The notes under the pieces are model-generated. The model saw nothing but the letters and a program-made list of their open reading frames with translations, ran no database searches and was not told where the DNA came from. A DNA stretch of 39,342 nucleotides from Anaerocolumna sp. (lineage in GTDB: Bacteria > Bacillota > Clostridia > Lachnospirales > Lachnospiraceae). This document shows, one piece after another, positions 16,184 through 24,671 of this stretch. The stretch lies in NCBI GenBank assembly GCA_029239975.1, contig JARBTX010000038.1:1-39342 (forward strand), given 5' to 3'. The position numbers and the translations under genes were made by a program. The first letter of the stretch is position 1. Each line of letters opens with the position of its first letter.

Positions 16184-17887
16184 TTATACGCCTTCGAAAG
16201 CGATTCTCTTCATTTCGCTAATAGAAGTTATTCCATCAATAACATACCGATCGGCACTTATTTTCAGGGTTTTCATTCCTTCCTTAAGCGCTATAGTTTG
16301 CAATCGTTCCGCTGATTCCTTTTTATTAATGGCTTCTTTTAACGATGCTGTTATTGGCATTATTTCATAAACACCAATTCTGCCATAATATCCTGTATCA
16401 TTACATAATTGGCAGCCACAGGGTTCATATATGGTAACTTGTTCGTGCTTGTCTATATTTAATAATTCTTTTTCTAAATCACTTGCCAGTTTTGGTTTTT
16501 TACAATCGTTACATAACTTACGTATTAAACGTTGTGCTATCACCCCAACTGTTGCATCTGCAATTAAGTATGGTTCAATTCCCATATCAACAAGTCTAGT
16601 TATTGTACTAGCTGCACTATTCGTGTGTAGTGTACTAACTACAAGATGTCCAGTAATGGATGCTTTTACGGCTATTTGTGCAGTCTCTGAATCTCTAATC
16701 TCACCAATCATAATGATATCAGGGTCTTGTCTTAGAATAGAACGTAATGCATTAGCAAAAGTTAGGTCCGTTTTTGTATTAACCTGTACTTGATTTATCC
16801 CTTCAATATTGGCTTCAACTGGATCTTCAACTGTAATAATATTTACTCCATCTCGGTTTAATTCACTTAATACGGTATATAAAGTTGTGGATTTACCACT
16901 TCCGGTAGGTCCTGTAACCAAGATAATTCCGTGTGGATTTAGTAGCAGACGATTAAATATTTCCATTTCGTCTTCTCGCAAACCAAGTTCCCTTTTATCC
17001 TTCGTAAGTGCTTTTTGAGATGTCAAACGTAGAACTGCTTTCTCACCAAATATAGTTGGCAATATAGATACACGGATATCGAATTCCTGCCTATCTACTG
17101 CCATTGTAAAACGTCCATCCTGTGGTTTACGTTTTTCCGATATATCCATTCCACCAATAATCTTAATTCTAGCTATAATAGCTGCTAACACGTTCATATC
17201 ATACCGCATGGTTTCTTTTAATGTTCCATCTACACGATATCTTATTCTAATTTGATTTTCTAATGGCTCTATATGAATATCACTAGCACGTTGTCTTACT
17301 GCTTGCTCTATAATGGTTTTTACCAATAAAACAATAGGTGAATTTTCAATATCTTCATTATATTGCTGGTTATCTTCAATCTCTGTATAGATTAATTCTC
17401 TTTCTTTTGAATAGCGCTGTGCAACTGCCATTGCCTCGGAATTTCCATAATATCTGTCTATTGTTGCTGCAATTTCACTTTGCGTTGCAACTACAGGCTC
17501 TACTTGTAATCCTGTTACAATCGCTATGTCATCAATAGCAACAATATCTAGTGGATCTGCCATTGCAATTCTAAGTACATTGGGATTATTCTTATGGAAT
17601 TCAAATGGAATTAACTTATATTTTCGTAGAATTGTATCATTCACTAAAGCAATAATTTCGTCATCAATTTTTTTACCGACTAATGAGATATAATCAAGCC
17701 CTAATTGTTCATGTAAAGCTTGAGCTATTTCGAATTCTGTTGTAATACCTGTATCTATTAAGGTTTCACCTAGTTTTTGGTTTCGCTTTTTTTGTTCTAC
17801 TAATGCTATATCAAGTTGTTCCGTCGATATAACTCCTGCGTCAAGTAAGATATCGCCCAATCTTTTTTTCTTTTTACCAAAATCCAT
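16184..17887 (-). CDS. pilB: pilus extension ATPase PilB with MshEN c-di-GMP-binding domain
   Basis: A 567-residue extension motor. The N-terminal MshEN domain contains two copies of the c-di-GMP-binding pattern [RK]LGxx(L)xxxGxxxxxx(L/I)xxxLxxQ: RLGDILLDAG... at residues 9-32 and KLGETLIDTG... at about 38-61. The C-terminal ATPase shows Walker A GPTGSGKST (about 325-333), IITVEDPVE, Walker B IIMIGEIRD and a His box. A zinc-binding four-cysteine motif (CNDC, then CGCQLC, about 459-492) is typical of PilB/GspE. It is the first gene of the operon, behind a strong sigma-A promoter and a leader of about 150 nt, with an AGGGAG ribosome-binding site. The ligand is inferred from the motif. Confidence 0.95.
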   Translation of the reverse strand: MDFGKKKKRLGDILLDAGVISTEQLDIALVEQKKRNQKLGETLIDTGITTEFEIAQALHEQLGLDYISLVGKKIDDEIIALVNDTILRKYKLIPFEFHKNNPNVLRIAMADPLDIVAIDDIAIVTGLQVEPVVATQSEIAATIDRYYGNSEAMAVAQRYSKERELIYTEIEDNQQYNEDIENSPIVLLVKTIIEQAVRQRASDIHIEPLENQIRIRYRVDGTLKETMRYDMNVLAAIIARIKIIGGMDISEKRKPQDGRFTMAVDRQEFDIRVSILPTIFGEKAVLRLTSQKALTKDKRELGLREDEMEIFNRLLLNPHGIILVTGPTGSGKSTTLYTVLSELNRDGVNIITVEDPVEANIEGINQVQVNTKTDLTFANALRSILRQDPDIIMIGEIRDSETAQIAVKASITGHLVVSTLHTNSAASTITRLVDMGIEPYLIADATVGVIAQRLIRKLCNDCKKPKLASDLEKELLNIDKHEQVTIYEPCGCQLCNDTGYYGRIGVYEIMPITASLKEAINKKESAERLQTIALKEGMKTLKISADRYVIDGITSISEMKRIAFEGV

Positions 17888-18041
17888 GATTATCTCCCTA
17901 TATCATTACTTTTTACGTATATCTTTCTTGTATTCGATATAATATTTTGCTTCAATTTATTAAAATAGTTTTTCCGATTAACTTTGGCACGAAAAATACA
18001 GAACTAGGTCTAATTAACTATAAATTTTCTTGGTGAATTTA

Positions 18042-18069
18042 ATTATACTATAACTTATTGTATTGTCAA
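18042..18069 (-). promoter_or_regulatory. sigma-A promoter of the pil operon
   Basis: Perfect -35 TTGACA (18064-18069) and -10 TATAAT (18042-18047) with a 16-bp spacer on the minus strand, about 155 bp upstream of pilB. It is the best consensus promoter in the window and predicts vegetative transcription of the pilus genes with a long 5' leader. Confidence 0.85.
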
Positions 18070-18242
18070 TAGCTTCAAATTTCTTTTATTACTATTTTTT
18101 TACAAAAAATTTCGTAAATATTCGACTTTATTTTTACAATTTAAAAAATTGTAATTTTTATTATAATATGAATACAGCAAATACAATATAAACAACCCAC
18201 ATAGCTATTAGCCATAATTTGACATTTCAAATTCTAAAACAT

Positions 18243-18287
18243 AAAAAGGGCTTTTGCACTTACGACATCACGTATGCAAAAGCCCTT
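18243..18287 (-). terminator. Rho-independent terminator of sigK
   Basis: A 13-bp stem (AAGGGCTTTTGCA 18246-18258 with TGCAAAAGCCCTT 18275-18287), extended by TACG/CGTA inside, is followed on the minus strand by TTTTTAT. It lies 26 bp downstream of the sigK stop codon. Confidence 0.9.
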
Positions 18288-18312
18288 ACTATAACTTATC
18301 ATTATTGCTCTT

Positions 18313-18951
18313 TCATTGTTCTTTCATTTCTTTTTCAAAACTTTCTCTTAATTTTTTTAACGCTTTTTTTTCAATTCTTGAAACATAAGACCGAGAGATG
18401 CCTATCTTATTCGCAATTTCTCTCTGAGTTATTTCATCTTGCAGATTTAAGCCATATCTCATCTCAATGATTTGTCTTTCTCTCTTCGTTAATACCTTAT
18501 TAACTAGTTGGTATAATTTTTTAACATTTCCTTGTAATTCTAATTCATCAACAATATCAACATCGGCACTTTCAATGATATCAAGCAGGTTTATTTCATG
18601 ACCTTCTTTATCAGAACCGATTGGTTCATATAGATAAACTTCTTTCGCCTGTCTCTTCCCACTTCTTAGCATCATGAGCAGCTCATTATCAATGCATCTT
18701 GACGCATACGTAGCAAGACGAATTCCTTTATCCGCATCAAAGGTATCAATAGCTTTTATTAACCCTATAGTGCCAATTGATATAAGGTCATCTATGTCTT
18801 TGTCCGCCGTATTATACTTTTTCACAATATGTGCAACCAGACGGAGATTTCGTTCAATTAATGTGTCGCGAGCTTCCTTACTGCCTTCCATGCATTGGTT
18901 TAAGATTTCCGTTTCTTCCTTGGCGCTCAGTGGTTTGGGAAAGGATTTCAC
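18313..18951 (-). CDS. sigK: mother-cell sporulation sigma factor sigma-K, without pro-sequence
   Basis: A 212-residue sigma-70 factor. Region 2 is clear (RNLRLVAHIVKKY, then DLISIGTIGLIKAIDTFD and LATYASRCIDNELLM). Region 4 ends with a helix-turn-helix (TQREIANKIGISRSYVSRIEKKALKKL). The DPIG-like EPIGSDKEGHEINLLD linker is typical of sigma-K. The start is a GTG (18949-18951) with GAGGTG upstream. An in-frame TAA immediately precedes it, so no pro-peptide can be encoded: the protein starts at the position of mature Bacillus sigma-K (FPKPLS). The gene is uninterrupted, with no skin element. Sigma-K drives late mother-cell genes for coat and lysis, so this cell sporulates. It is monocistronic, with its own terminator. 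Confidence 0.93.
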   Translation of the reverse strand: MKSFPKPLSAKEETEILNQCMEGSKEARDTLIERNLRLVAHIVKKYNTADKDIDDLISIGTIGLIKAIDTFDADKGIRLATYASRCIDNELLMMLRSGKRQAKEVYLYEPIGSDKEGHEINLLDIIESADVDIVDELELQGNVKKLYQLVNKVLTKRERQIIEMRYGLNLQDEITQREIANKIGISRSYVSRIEKKALKKLRESFEKEMKEQ

Positions 18952-18983
18952 TTAAAAACACCTCAACGATTAGGGTTTATTAT

Positions 18984-19012
18984 TAGTCTATGATGTTTGA
19001 GTACTTTAAGTG
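18984..19012 (-). promoter_or_regulatory. candidate sigma-K-type promoter of sigK
   Basis: On the minus strand CAC (19010-19012), a 17-bp spacer and CATAGACTA (18984-18992) fit the sigma-K consensus AC-N16-17-CATANNNTA. The -10 also fits the related sigma-E pattern at seven of eight positions. The likely start point is some 25 nt before the GTG codon. Confidence 0.5.
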
Positions 19013-19148
19013 CCTTTCCTAATTTTTATTTATTTTATTTTTTTATTTCTTTTATTTATATTTTTCTACTAAATTTACACGTATAAATAAGGGATTCTTA
19101 TAAGATATATATTAGCTTGTTATTTGATTAATAAATTCGTTCATTTAT

Positions 19149-20291
19149 TTAATATATCTTATAATTTCCGCTTAGTGCTAAGAATGCAAAAAAATACAAG
19201 CAATTATCATAATACCTTCTATCTCCATCACGAAGAGGTGTATTCCAGAAGCGAACAACACAGTCTTTCGCATAATGACCTTTCGCAGCTAAAGAAGCAC
19301 ATGCATTGGTTGCTATTATTGCAATAGGATGTAGTGCCTTTTCTTCTATAATTGTTCCATCTATAAGATAAATCATATCGTCCTTATCCTTAACGGTATC
19401 GCAAAAAAATGTTTGTAACTTATCTGCTATTTCACTCTCCCATTCATCTGCTTCATACCAAGAATAATCTAAACCAATATTTGCAATGGTTCGATATGCA
19501 TCACTATAATACCAGTCATGCCTTCCAAATGGTTCATTTTTATTATAATGTGGTGTACCATCATATTCCGAATATTCTGCACAAAGCCCAGTATTAGGAT
19601 GACATGCTTTCTTTAAATAATTGCGACTAGCGTTTGCCGCTTCTTTCCAGAAAGACTTATCTTCTTCATTTGCCCATAAAGCAAATAATTCATAAAAATG
19701 TGGTAGATGATAAGAGGGGTCTGTAAAATCGCAATCAGGTATAAATTTTATTAATTTATTAGTAGGATCCCACATTGGTTCTCCATCTCTATTATTTTCG
19801 CCTTTATGTATACATTCTTTTAATATGTTTCTTGCTTCATGGGAGTAATCAAATATTCCTTCTCCATCCCCCCATCTATGTGACGCAAAAAATAAAGCCA
19901 TTGCAAAGTACTCTTCTCCATCTGGTGCAGGACCATATGAATTCTTGGTTCCATCTGTTTTACAAGACCAAGCAAAGTAACCAGAATTCCTTCCTTCTGG
20001 CATCCACATATAAGTTTTAGTCCATTTCCAGATGCGATCGAATTCTTCTTTTTTATTCATCTGAACACACATCATCATTCCATAGGACATTCCTTCGGTT
20101 CTTGCATCAAAGTTACCTGTGTCCATAATATATCCCATGTCATCACCTACTGGGTAATAAATCCTTTGATCTTCACTACCATAAAACAATGTTTGAAAGG
20201 TATCTTCTAGCCTTTCATTAATTTCTTCCTGTGAATATCCTAATTCTGCAAATACATTTCTGTACTTTCCTGTATTAAAAGCTCCTGCCAT
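19149..20291 (-). CDS. GH8 reducing-end xylose-releasing exo-oligoxylanase (Rex)
   Basis: A 380-residue glycoside hydrolase family 8 enzyme. It resembles Bacillus halodurans Rex (as I recall that sequence) along its length, for example DTGNFDARTEGMSYGMMM, SYGPAPDGEEYFA, HRWGDG and RRYYDNCLYFFAFLALSGN. By alignment with Rex, E66 is the general acid and D264 (WYYSDAYR) the general base. Rex releases xylose from the reducing end of xylo-oligosaccharides. There is no signal peptide, so it acts in the cytoplasm on imported oligosaccharides. The ATG at 20289-20291 is chosen for its TGGAGG site. An ATG at 20381 would add 30 residues, has no ribosome-binding site, and those residues have no counterpart in Rex. 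It stands alone, without xylan transporter genes nearby. Confidence 0.9.
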   Translation of the reverse strand: MAGAFNTGKYRNVFAELGYSQEEINERLEDTFQTLFYGSEDQRIYYPVGDDMGYIMDTGNFDARTEGMSYGMMMCVQMNKKEEFDRIWKWTKTYMWMPEGRNSGYFAWSCKTDGTKNSYGPAPDGEEYFAMALFFASHRWGDGEGIFDYSHEARNILKECIHKGENNRDGEPMWDPTNKLIKFIPDCDFTDPSYHLPHFYELFALWANEEDKSFWKEAANASRNYLKKACHPNTGLCAEYSEYDGTPHYNKNEPFGRHDWYYSDAYRTIANIGLDYSWYEADEWESEIADKLQTFFCDTVKDKDDMIYLIDGTIIEEKALHPIAIIATNACASLAAKGHYAKDCVVRFWNTPLRDGDRRYYDNCLYFFAFLALSGNYKIY

Positions 20292-20600
20292 ATAAATCCT
20301 CCATTCTACTGACTTAGTAGTGGTAATATTGTTTTTTACAATAATCACCTCATAGTATTTTGTCTCTTGGATTAGTTTCATTATATCAATTCGTTTTCTC
20401 TAAAACTTCACATTCGTTGCTTTTTATATATCAAATATTGCGAAAATAATTAGTCTAATACATTTGTATCCAACCATACATCCTTTTCCATAAAAAATGA
20501 ACCCAAAATGTTAAATTATTTCAACTAACATTTTGAGCTCATTTTACCAAAACAATCCCAGACCGTTTAGATATTATCTTAGGATTTTAATTTTATTATA
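20292..20600. other. intergenic region between nspC and the GH8 gene
   Basis: This 309-bp gap contains the terminator of the polyamine operon (20492-20544) and the untranslated leader of the GH8 gene. In the leader I find a TATAAT-like hexamer near 20383 but no convincing -35 partner. A small hairpin CTACT-AAGTC-AGTAG lies directly before the GH8 ribosome-binding site. Confidence 0.5.
20492..20544 (-). terminator. terminator of the polyamine operon
   Basis: A long imperfect stem (AAAATGAACCCAAAATGTTA 20494-20513 with TAACATTTTGAGCTCATTTT 20525-20544) is followed by a T-rich run on the minus strand. It lies 57 bp behind the nspC-type gene. Confidence 0.8.
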
Positions 20601-21737
20601 TTACGATAATCTCATCTTAAAATCTTCATAACCAAATTCTTTAATAACTCTAGTTCCTTTTTCTGGACTCCAGATAGCAATAGCTGGTAACCCCACACCA
20701 TTAAAGGTATTATTTTTTACCATAGAATAATGGGCCATATCACAAAAGATAAGCGTATCCCCTGGATTTAATGGTTTATCAAAAGAATAATCTCCGATTA
20801 CATCTCCAGCCAAACAAGTTGGTCCACCAAGACGATAGGTATATTCTTTCTCACCAGGAAGTCCTGAATCAATGATATGTGGTCGATATGGCATCTCTAA
20901 TACATCTGGCATATGACATGCAGCGGATGTGTCAAGTATTGCAATATCCATGCCATTGTTTAAGGTGTCTAATACCTTACTTACTAAGTATCCTGTGTTA
21001 AGGGCAACTGCCTCACCAGGTTCAAGATAAACATCAATATTGTATTTATCTTTTATAAATTTTATGGAACGAATTAAAGTTTCAATGTCATAATCCGGTC
21101 TGGTGATATGATGACCACCACCAAAATTAATCCATTTCATTTTACTGATATACATACCGAATTCTTCGTCAACAATTTTCACGGTACGCTCTAATACGTC
21201 AGAATTTTGTTCACACATAGTGTGAAAATGTAATCCGTCAATTCCTTCTAATTCATCTGGTTCAAATTGATCTAAAGTAACTCCAAATCTAGAACCTGGG
21301 ATACAAGGATTATATAGATCTGTTTCAATCTCTGAATATTCCGGGTTAATACGAAGTCCACATTCCAATTTTTTACCAGATGCTTTTACTTTACCTCTGT
21401 ATTTTTTCCATTGTGAAAAGGAATTAAATACCATATGATCGCATAGTGAGATAATCTCATCAATCTCATCTTCTCGATAAGCTGGTGAGAAGATATGAAC
21501 CTCCCCTTTCATCTCTTCTCTACCAAGCTTTGCTTCATATAAAGAGCTAGCTGTCGTTCCCTGCAAATACTCTCCAATGAGTGGATAAGTTTCAAACATA
21601 GAAAAAGCTTTTTGTGCTAACAGTATCTTACAACCAGTTTGATCTATTACATACTTTAGTGTCTCAAGATTTTTCTTAAGTAATGTCTCATCTACTACAT
21701 AGGAAGGAGTCGGCAGGCTCTTAATATCTATATTCAT
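20601..21737 (-). CDS. nspC: carboxy(nor)spermidine decarboxylase
   Basis: A 378-residue PLP enzyme of the alanine-racemase fold (fold type III, NspC/DapDC-like). The PLP lysine is K43 in LLAQKAFSM. Other matches are the glycine loop WINFGGGHHITRPDYD, AACHMPDVLEMPYRP and GGPTCLAGDVIGDY. It decarboxylates carboxyspermidine (or carboxynorspermidine) made by the dehydrogenase encoded nine bases upstream. Because the operon makes putrescine, spermidine is the likelier product. It starts with AGGAGG before the ATG and is the last gene, ahead of a terminator. A carboxyaminopropylagmatine substrate is also possible. Confidence 0.92.
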   Translation of the reverse strand: MNIDIKSLPTPSYVVDETLLKKNLETLKYVIDQTGCKILLAQKAFSMFETYPLIGEYLQGTTASSLYEAKLGREEMKGEVHIFSPAYREDEIDEIISLCDHMVFNSFSQWKKYRGKVKASGKKLECGLRINPEYSEIETDLYNPCIPGSRFGVTLDQFEPDELEGIDGLHFHTMCEQNSDVLERTVKIVDEEFGMYISKMKWINFGGGHHITRPDYDIETLIRSIKFIKDKYNIDVYLEPGEAVALNTGYLVSKVLDTLNNGMDIAILDTSAACHMPDVLEMPYRPHIIDSGLPGEKEYTYRLGGPTCLAGDVIGDYSFDKPLNPGDTLIFCDMAHYSMVKNNTFNGVGLPAIAIWSPEKGTRVIKEFGYEDFKMRLS

Positions 21738-21746
21738 TAAATCCTC

Positions 21747-22946
21747 CTAGTCTACTAATGCAGGAGCAAAATCTTCTTTCCAAGGAAGTCCCCATTTATT
21801 TAACGCGTCCATAAATGGATCTGGATCGAATTCTTCTACATTAAATACGCCTGGCTTTTTCCATTTCTTTGTAAGCACCATCATAGCACCAATCATAGCT
21901 GGTACACCTGTAGTGTAGGAAATTGCCTGTGAGCCAACTTCTTTGTAACATTCTTCGTGATCACAAACATTATAAACATAATAATTTACATGCTTACCAT
22001 CTTTTGTTCCTTGATAAATACAACCAATGTTAGTTTTACCTTTTGTTCTTGGTCCTAAGGAAGCAGGATCTGGAAGAACTGCTTTTAAGAATTGAAGTGG
22101 AACTATTTTATGTCCTTCAAATTCAATTGGTTCTATGGATGTCATACCAACATTCTCAAGTACTCTAAGGTGTGTTAAATAACGCTCAGAGAAAGTCATC
22201 CAGAAACGAATTTTATTAATTCCTTTGATATTTAATGCAAGAGATTCTAATTCCTCATGGTGTAATAAGTACATATCTTTATCACCGATTTCAGGGAAAT
22301 TGTATACTCTCTTAACGGAGATTGGTTCTGTTTCATGGAATTCACCATTTTCAAAGTAACTTCCGTTAGCAGTTATTTCACGAATATTGATTTCTGGGTT
22401 AAAGTTAGTTGCAAATGGATAACCATGATCACCAGCATTTGCATCTAAGATATCAATTTGATGAATTTCATCAAAGTAATGTTTCATTGCATATGCAGAG
22501 AATACTCCTGTTACACCTGGGTCAAATCCACATCCTAATACTGCTGTAATTCCAGCTTGTTCAAATTTTTCACGGTATGCCCATTGCCATTTGTATTCAA
22601 ATTTTGCAGTATCAAGTGGTTCATAGTTTGCAGTATCTAAATAATCAACTTTTGTAGCAAGACATGCATCCATAATAGTTAAGTCTTGATATGGTAAGGC
22701 AACATTAATTACGATATCTGGTTTAAATTCATTAATTAATGCAACGATTTCATCTACATTATCAGCATCTAACTGTGCTGTAGAAATTTTAGTTTTTCCA
22801 CCTTGTAACTTTTCTTTGAATGCATCACATTTTGATTTTGTTCTGCTCGCAATACAAATTTCTTCAAATACATCTGGATTTTGACAACATTTATTAATAA
22901 CTACGCCAGCCACACCGCCAGCACCAATGATTAACGCTTTACCCAT
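21747..22946 (-). CDS. carboxy(nor)spermidine dehydrogenase (saccharopine dehydrogenase family)
   Basis: A 399-residue NAD(P)H-dependent enzyme. The N-terminal Rossmann loop is KALIIGAGGVAGVV, followed by the family motifs INVALPYQDLTIMDACL, VDYLDTANYE and VLGCGFDPGVTGVFSAYA. In carboxyspermidine synthesis it condenses aspartate semialdehyde with putrescine and reduces the Schiff base. A Lys1-type saccharopine dehydrogenase is the main alternative, but the nspC-type decarboxylase nine bases downstream makes the polyamine role strong. The substrate amine (putrescine, diaminopropane or agmatine) cannot be read from the sequence. It has an AAAGGAG site and follows speB by 23 bp. Confidence 0.9.
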   Translation of the reverse strand: MGKALIIGAGGVAGVVINKCCQNPDVFEEICIASRTKSKCDAFKEKLQGGKTKISTAQLDADNVDEIVALINEFKPDIVINVALPYQDLTIMDACLATKVDYLDTANYEPLDTAKFEYKWQWAYREKFEQAGITAVLGCGFDPGVTGVFSAYAMKHYFDEIHQIDILDANAGDHGYPFATNFNPEINIREITANGSYFENGEFHETEPISVKRVYNFPEIGDKDMYLLHHEELESLALNIKGINKIRFWMTFSERYLTHLRVLENVGMTSIEPIEFEGHKIVPLQFLKAVLPDPASLGPRTKGKTNIGCIYQGTKDGKHVNYYVYNVCDHEECYKEVGSQAISYTTGVPAMIGAMMVLTKKWKKPGVFNVEEFDPDPFMDALNKWGLPWKEDFAPALVD

Positions 22947-22969
22947 TTTATATTTTCTCCTTTACGGCT

Positions 22970-23830
22970 TTATGCTATAGTTAAAAGTATTTCTCTTAAT
23001 AATTTACATGCCAATGCTGTGGACGCTCCACTTTGATCATAGATTGGTGATAATTCATTCATATCTAAACCTATAATGTTTAACCCACACATTTTTCTAA
23101 CTGCTCCTAATAATTCAAGGAAACTTACGCCACCAGCTTCTGGGGTACCTGTTCCTGGAAATGCACTAGGATCTAATACATCTAAATCAATGGTTAAATA
23201 GACTGGTTTTCCTTTTAATCCTTCAATTACTTCATCTAACCCTTCAAAGTTAAATCTTCTTGTGAAAACATGGTCTCTTCCCCATGTAAATTCTTCTTTG
23301 TCTCCACTGCGTATTCCAAATTGAAAAATTTTATTATCTCCAACTAATTCCCAGCATCTTCTCATTACTGTTGCATGAGAAAGGGTCTCTCCAAGATAAT
23401 CGCTTCGTAGATCTGCATGAGCATCAAAATGAATAATTGTAAGATCCTTATGTGCTTTTGCAGCTGCTCTAATCGCACCTAAAGTCACTAAGTGTTCTCC
23501 ACCAATCATAAATGGTATTTTACCATCTGTTAAAACCTGAGCTACATATTCTTCTATATCATCTAAAGCTCTGCTTGGATTTCCAAAGGTAAGCTCTAAG
23601 TCACCACCATCAAAGATATTGTAATCGGTAATATCTTTATCTTGATATGGGCTATAGGTTTCAATACCAAAACTCTCATTTCGAATAGCAGAACTAGCAA
23701 ATCTTGTTCCTGGGCGATAAGATGTAGTACTATCAAAAGGTGCCCCAAAAAGTACGATATCACTTTCTGCATATTCTTTATCGCATCCGATAAATGTATG
23801 AATATTTCTATTCTGAATATTGACTGCCAT
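22970..23830 (-). CDS. speB: agmatinase family ureohydrolase
   Basis: A 286-residue arginase-fold enzyme with the binuclear manganese ligands visible: H113 in GGEHLVT, DAHAD at 136-140, and D215/D217 in TIDLDVLDP. It releases urea from agmatine to give putrescine. The gene overlaps the end of speE by 23 bp, with an AAAGGAG site about ten bases before the ATG, so SpeE and SpeB are probably made together. That pairing also fits an aminopropylagmatine ureohydrolase, as in Thermus, where SpeE acts before SpeB. Sequence alone does not separate the two. Confidence 0.9.
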   Translation of the reverse strand: MAVNIQNRNIHTFIGCDKEYAESDIVLFGAPFDSTTSYRPGTRFASSAIRNESFGIETYSPYQDKDITDYNIFDGGDLELTFGNPSRALDDIEEYVAQVLTDGKIPFMIGGEHLVTLGAIRAAAKAHKDLTIIHFDAHADLRSDYLGETLSHATVMRRCWELVGDNKIFQFGIRSGDKEEFTWGRDHVFTRRFNFEGLDEVIEGLKGKPVYLTIDLDVLDPSAFPGTGTPEAGGVSFLELLGAVRKMCGLNIIGLDMNELSPIYDQSGASTALACKLLREILLTIA

Positions 23831-24671
23831 CGTTTAATTGCTCCTTTACATAATTGGGAATCGCAAATGACCCTTTGTGTAATTCTGTATTATAGTATTT
23901 CGTTTTTAATCCCAATTGATTCCACTTATTATCATCTAAATCCTTGATTGGATCATATTTTTTAGACGCAAATCCAAACAACCAATGTCCTGATGGATAT
24001 GTTGGGATATGTGCTTGATAAATTCTTGCAATTGGAAAACTATCTTTGATTCTCTTATGAGCTCGTTTCATGGATTCTGCATAAGATGAGTAATACATAC
24101 TTTCTTGTTGGTTAACCAAGATACCTTCATCGTTTAAGGCATTATAACAATTACCATAAAACTCTTTGGTAAATAATCCTTCTCCTGGACCAAATGGATC
24201 CGTTGAATCCACTATGATAAGATCATATTCCCCAGTTTTACGCCTAACATATCTTAAACCATCTTCAAAATGAATATGAACTCTCTCATCATCTAATCCA
24301 CAAGCCGTAAATGGTAAATATTCCTTGCTAACTTTTACAACTTCTTCATCAATTTCAACCATGTCAATATGAGTAATATTTTTATAGCGAACTAATTCAC
24401 GAATCGTTCCACCATCACCAGCACCAATTACTAATACTTTTTTTATATTTGGATTGGTTGCCATTGGTACATGAGTAATCATATCATGATAAATAAATTC
24501 ATCTTTTTCAGTTACCATTAGATACCCATCTAACGTGAGAATTCTTCCAAATTCTTTGGATTCTAAAATATCAATTCTTTGAAAATCACTTTGAACACTG
24601 GCTAATTGACGATCAATCTTTATAGAAAATCTAGCATATTTCGTATGCTCTTCTGTATACCATAAATCCAT
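23808..24671 (-). CDS. speE: spermidine synthase-type aminopropyltransferase
   Basis: A 287-residue aminopropyltransferase. It has an N-terminal beta domain (1 to about 60), then a Rossmann fold with VIGAGDGGT (81-89), MVEIDEEVV, and the catalytic loop VDSTDPFGPGEGLF with D155 and D158. It moves the aminopropyl group from decarboxylated S-adenosylmethionine (made by SpeD, two genes upstream) onto putrescine or agmatine. The start is preceded by ATGGAGGG. The 79-bp spacer between speA and this gene carries a copy of the leader hairpin element, unlike the other tight junctions of the operon. Confidence 0.93.
   Translation of the reverse strand: MDLWYTEEHTKYARFSIKIDRQLASVQSDFQRIDILESKEFGRILTLDGYLMVTEKDEFIYHDMITHVPMATNPNIKKVLVIGAGDGGTIRELVRYKNITHIDMVEIDEEVVKVSKEYLPFTACGLDDERVHIHFEDGLRYVRRKTGEYDLIIVDSTDPFGPGEGLFTKEFYGNCYNALNDEGILVNQQESMYYSSYAESMKRAHKRIKDSFPIARIYQAHIPTYPSGHWLFGFASKKYDPIKDLDDNKWNQLGLKTKYYNTELHKGSFAIPNYVKEQLNDGSQYSE

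Larger units (their letters stand above)
17888..18312. other. intergenic region: pil operon promoter and leader, sigK terminator
   Basis: This 425-bp gap holds the sigK terminator (18243-18287) and the pil promoter (18042-18069). Between the promoter and pilB is an untranslated leader of about 150 nt, which I cannot match to a known riboswitch. A GCCAAAGTTAATCGG stretch (about 17973-17987 on the minus strand) is its only conspicuous part. No small gene is supported. Confidence 0.6.

Noticed and set aside
17888..18035. c-di-GMP (GEMM) riboswitch in the pilus operon leader
   Set aside because: GCCAAAGTTAATCGG recalls GCAAAG...CGG of GEMM-I, but the first stem, the GNRA loop and the paired P1 ends are not present.
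18313..18951. skin-type element or split sigK
   Set aside because: The sigma-K frame is continuous from region 2 to region 4 with no insertion.
20292..20381. 30-residue N-terminal extension (possible signal peptide) of the GH8 enzyme
   Set aside because: The extra residues are not signal-like, the upstream ATG has no ribosome-binding site, and the internal ATG has TGGAGG and matches the family start.
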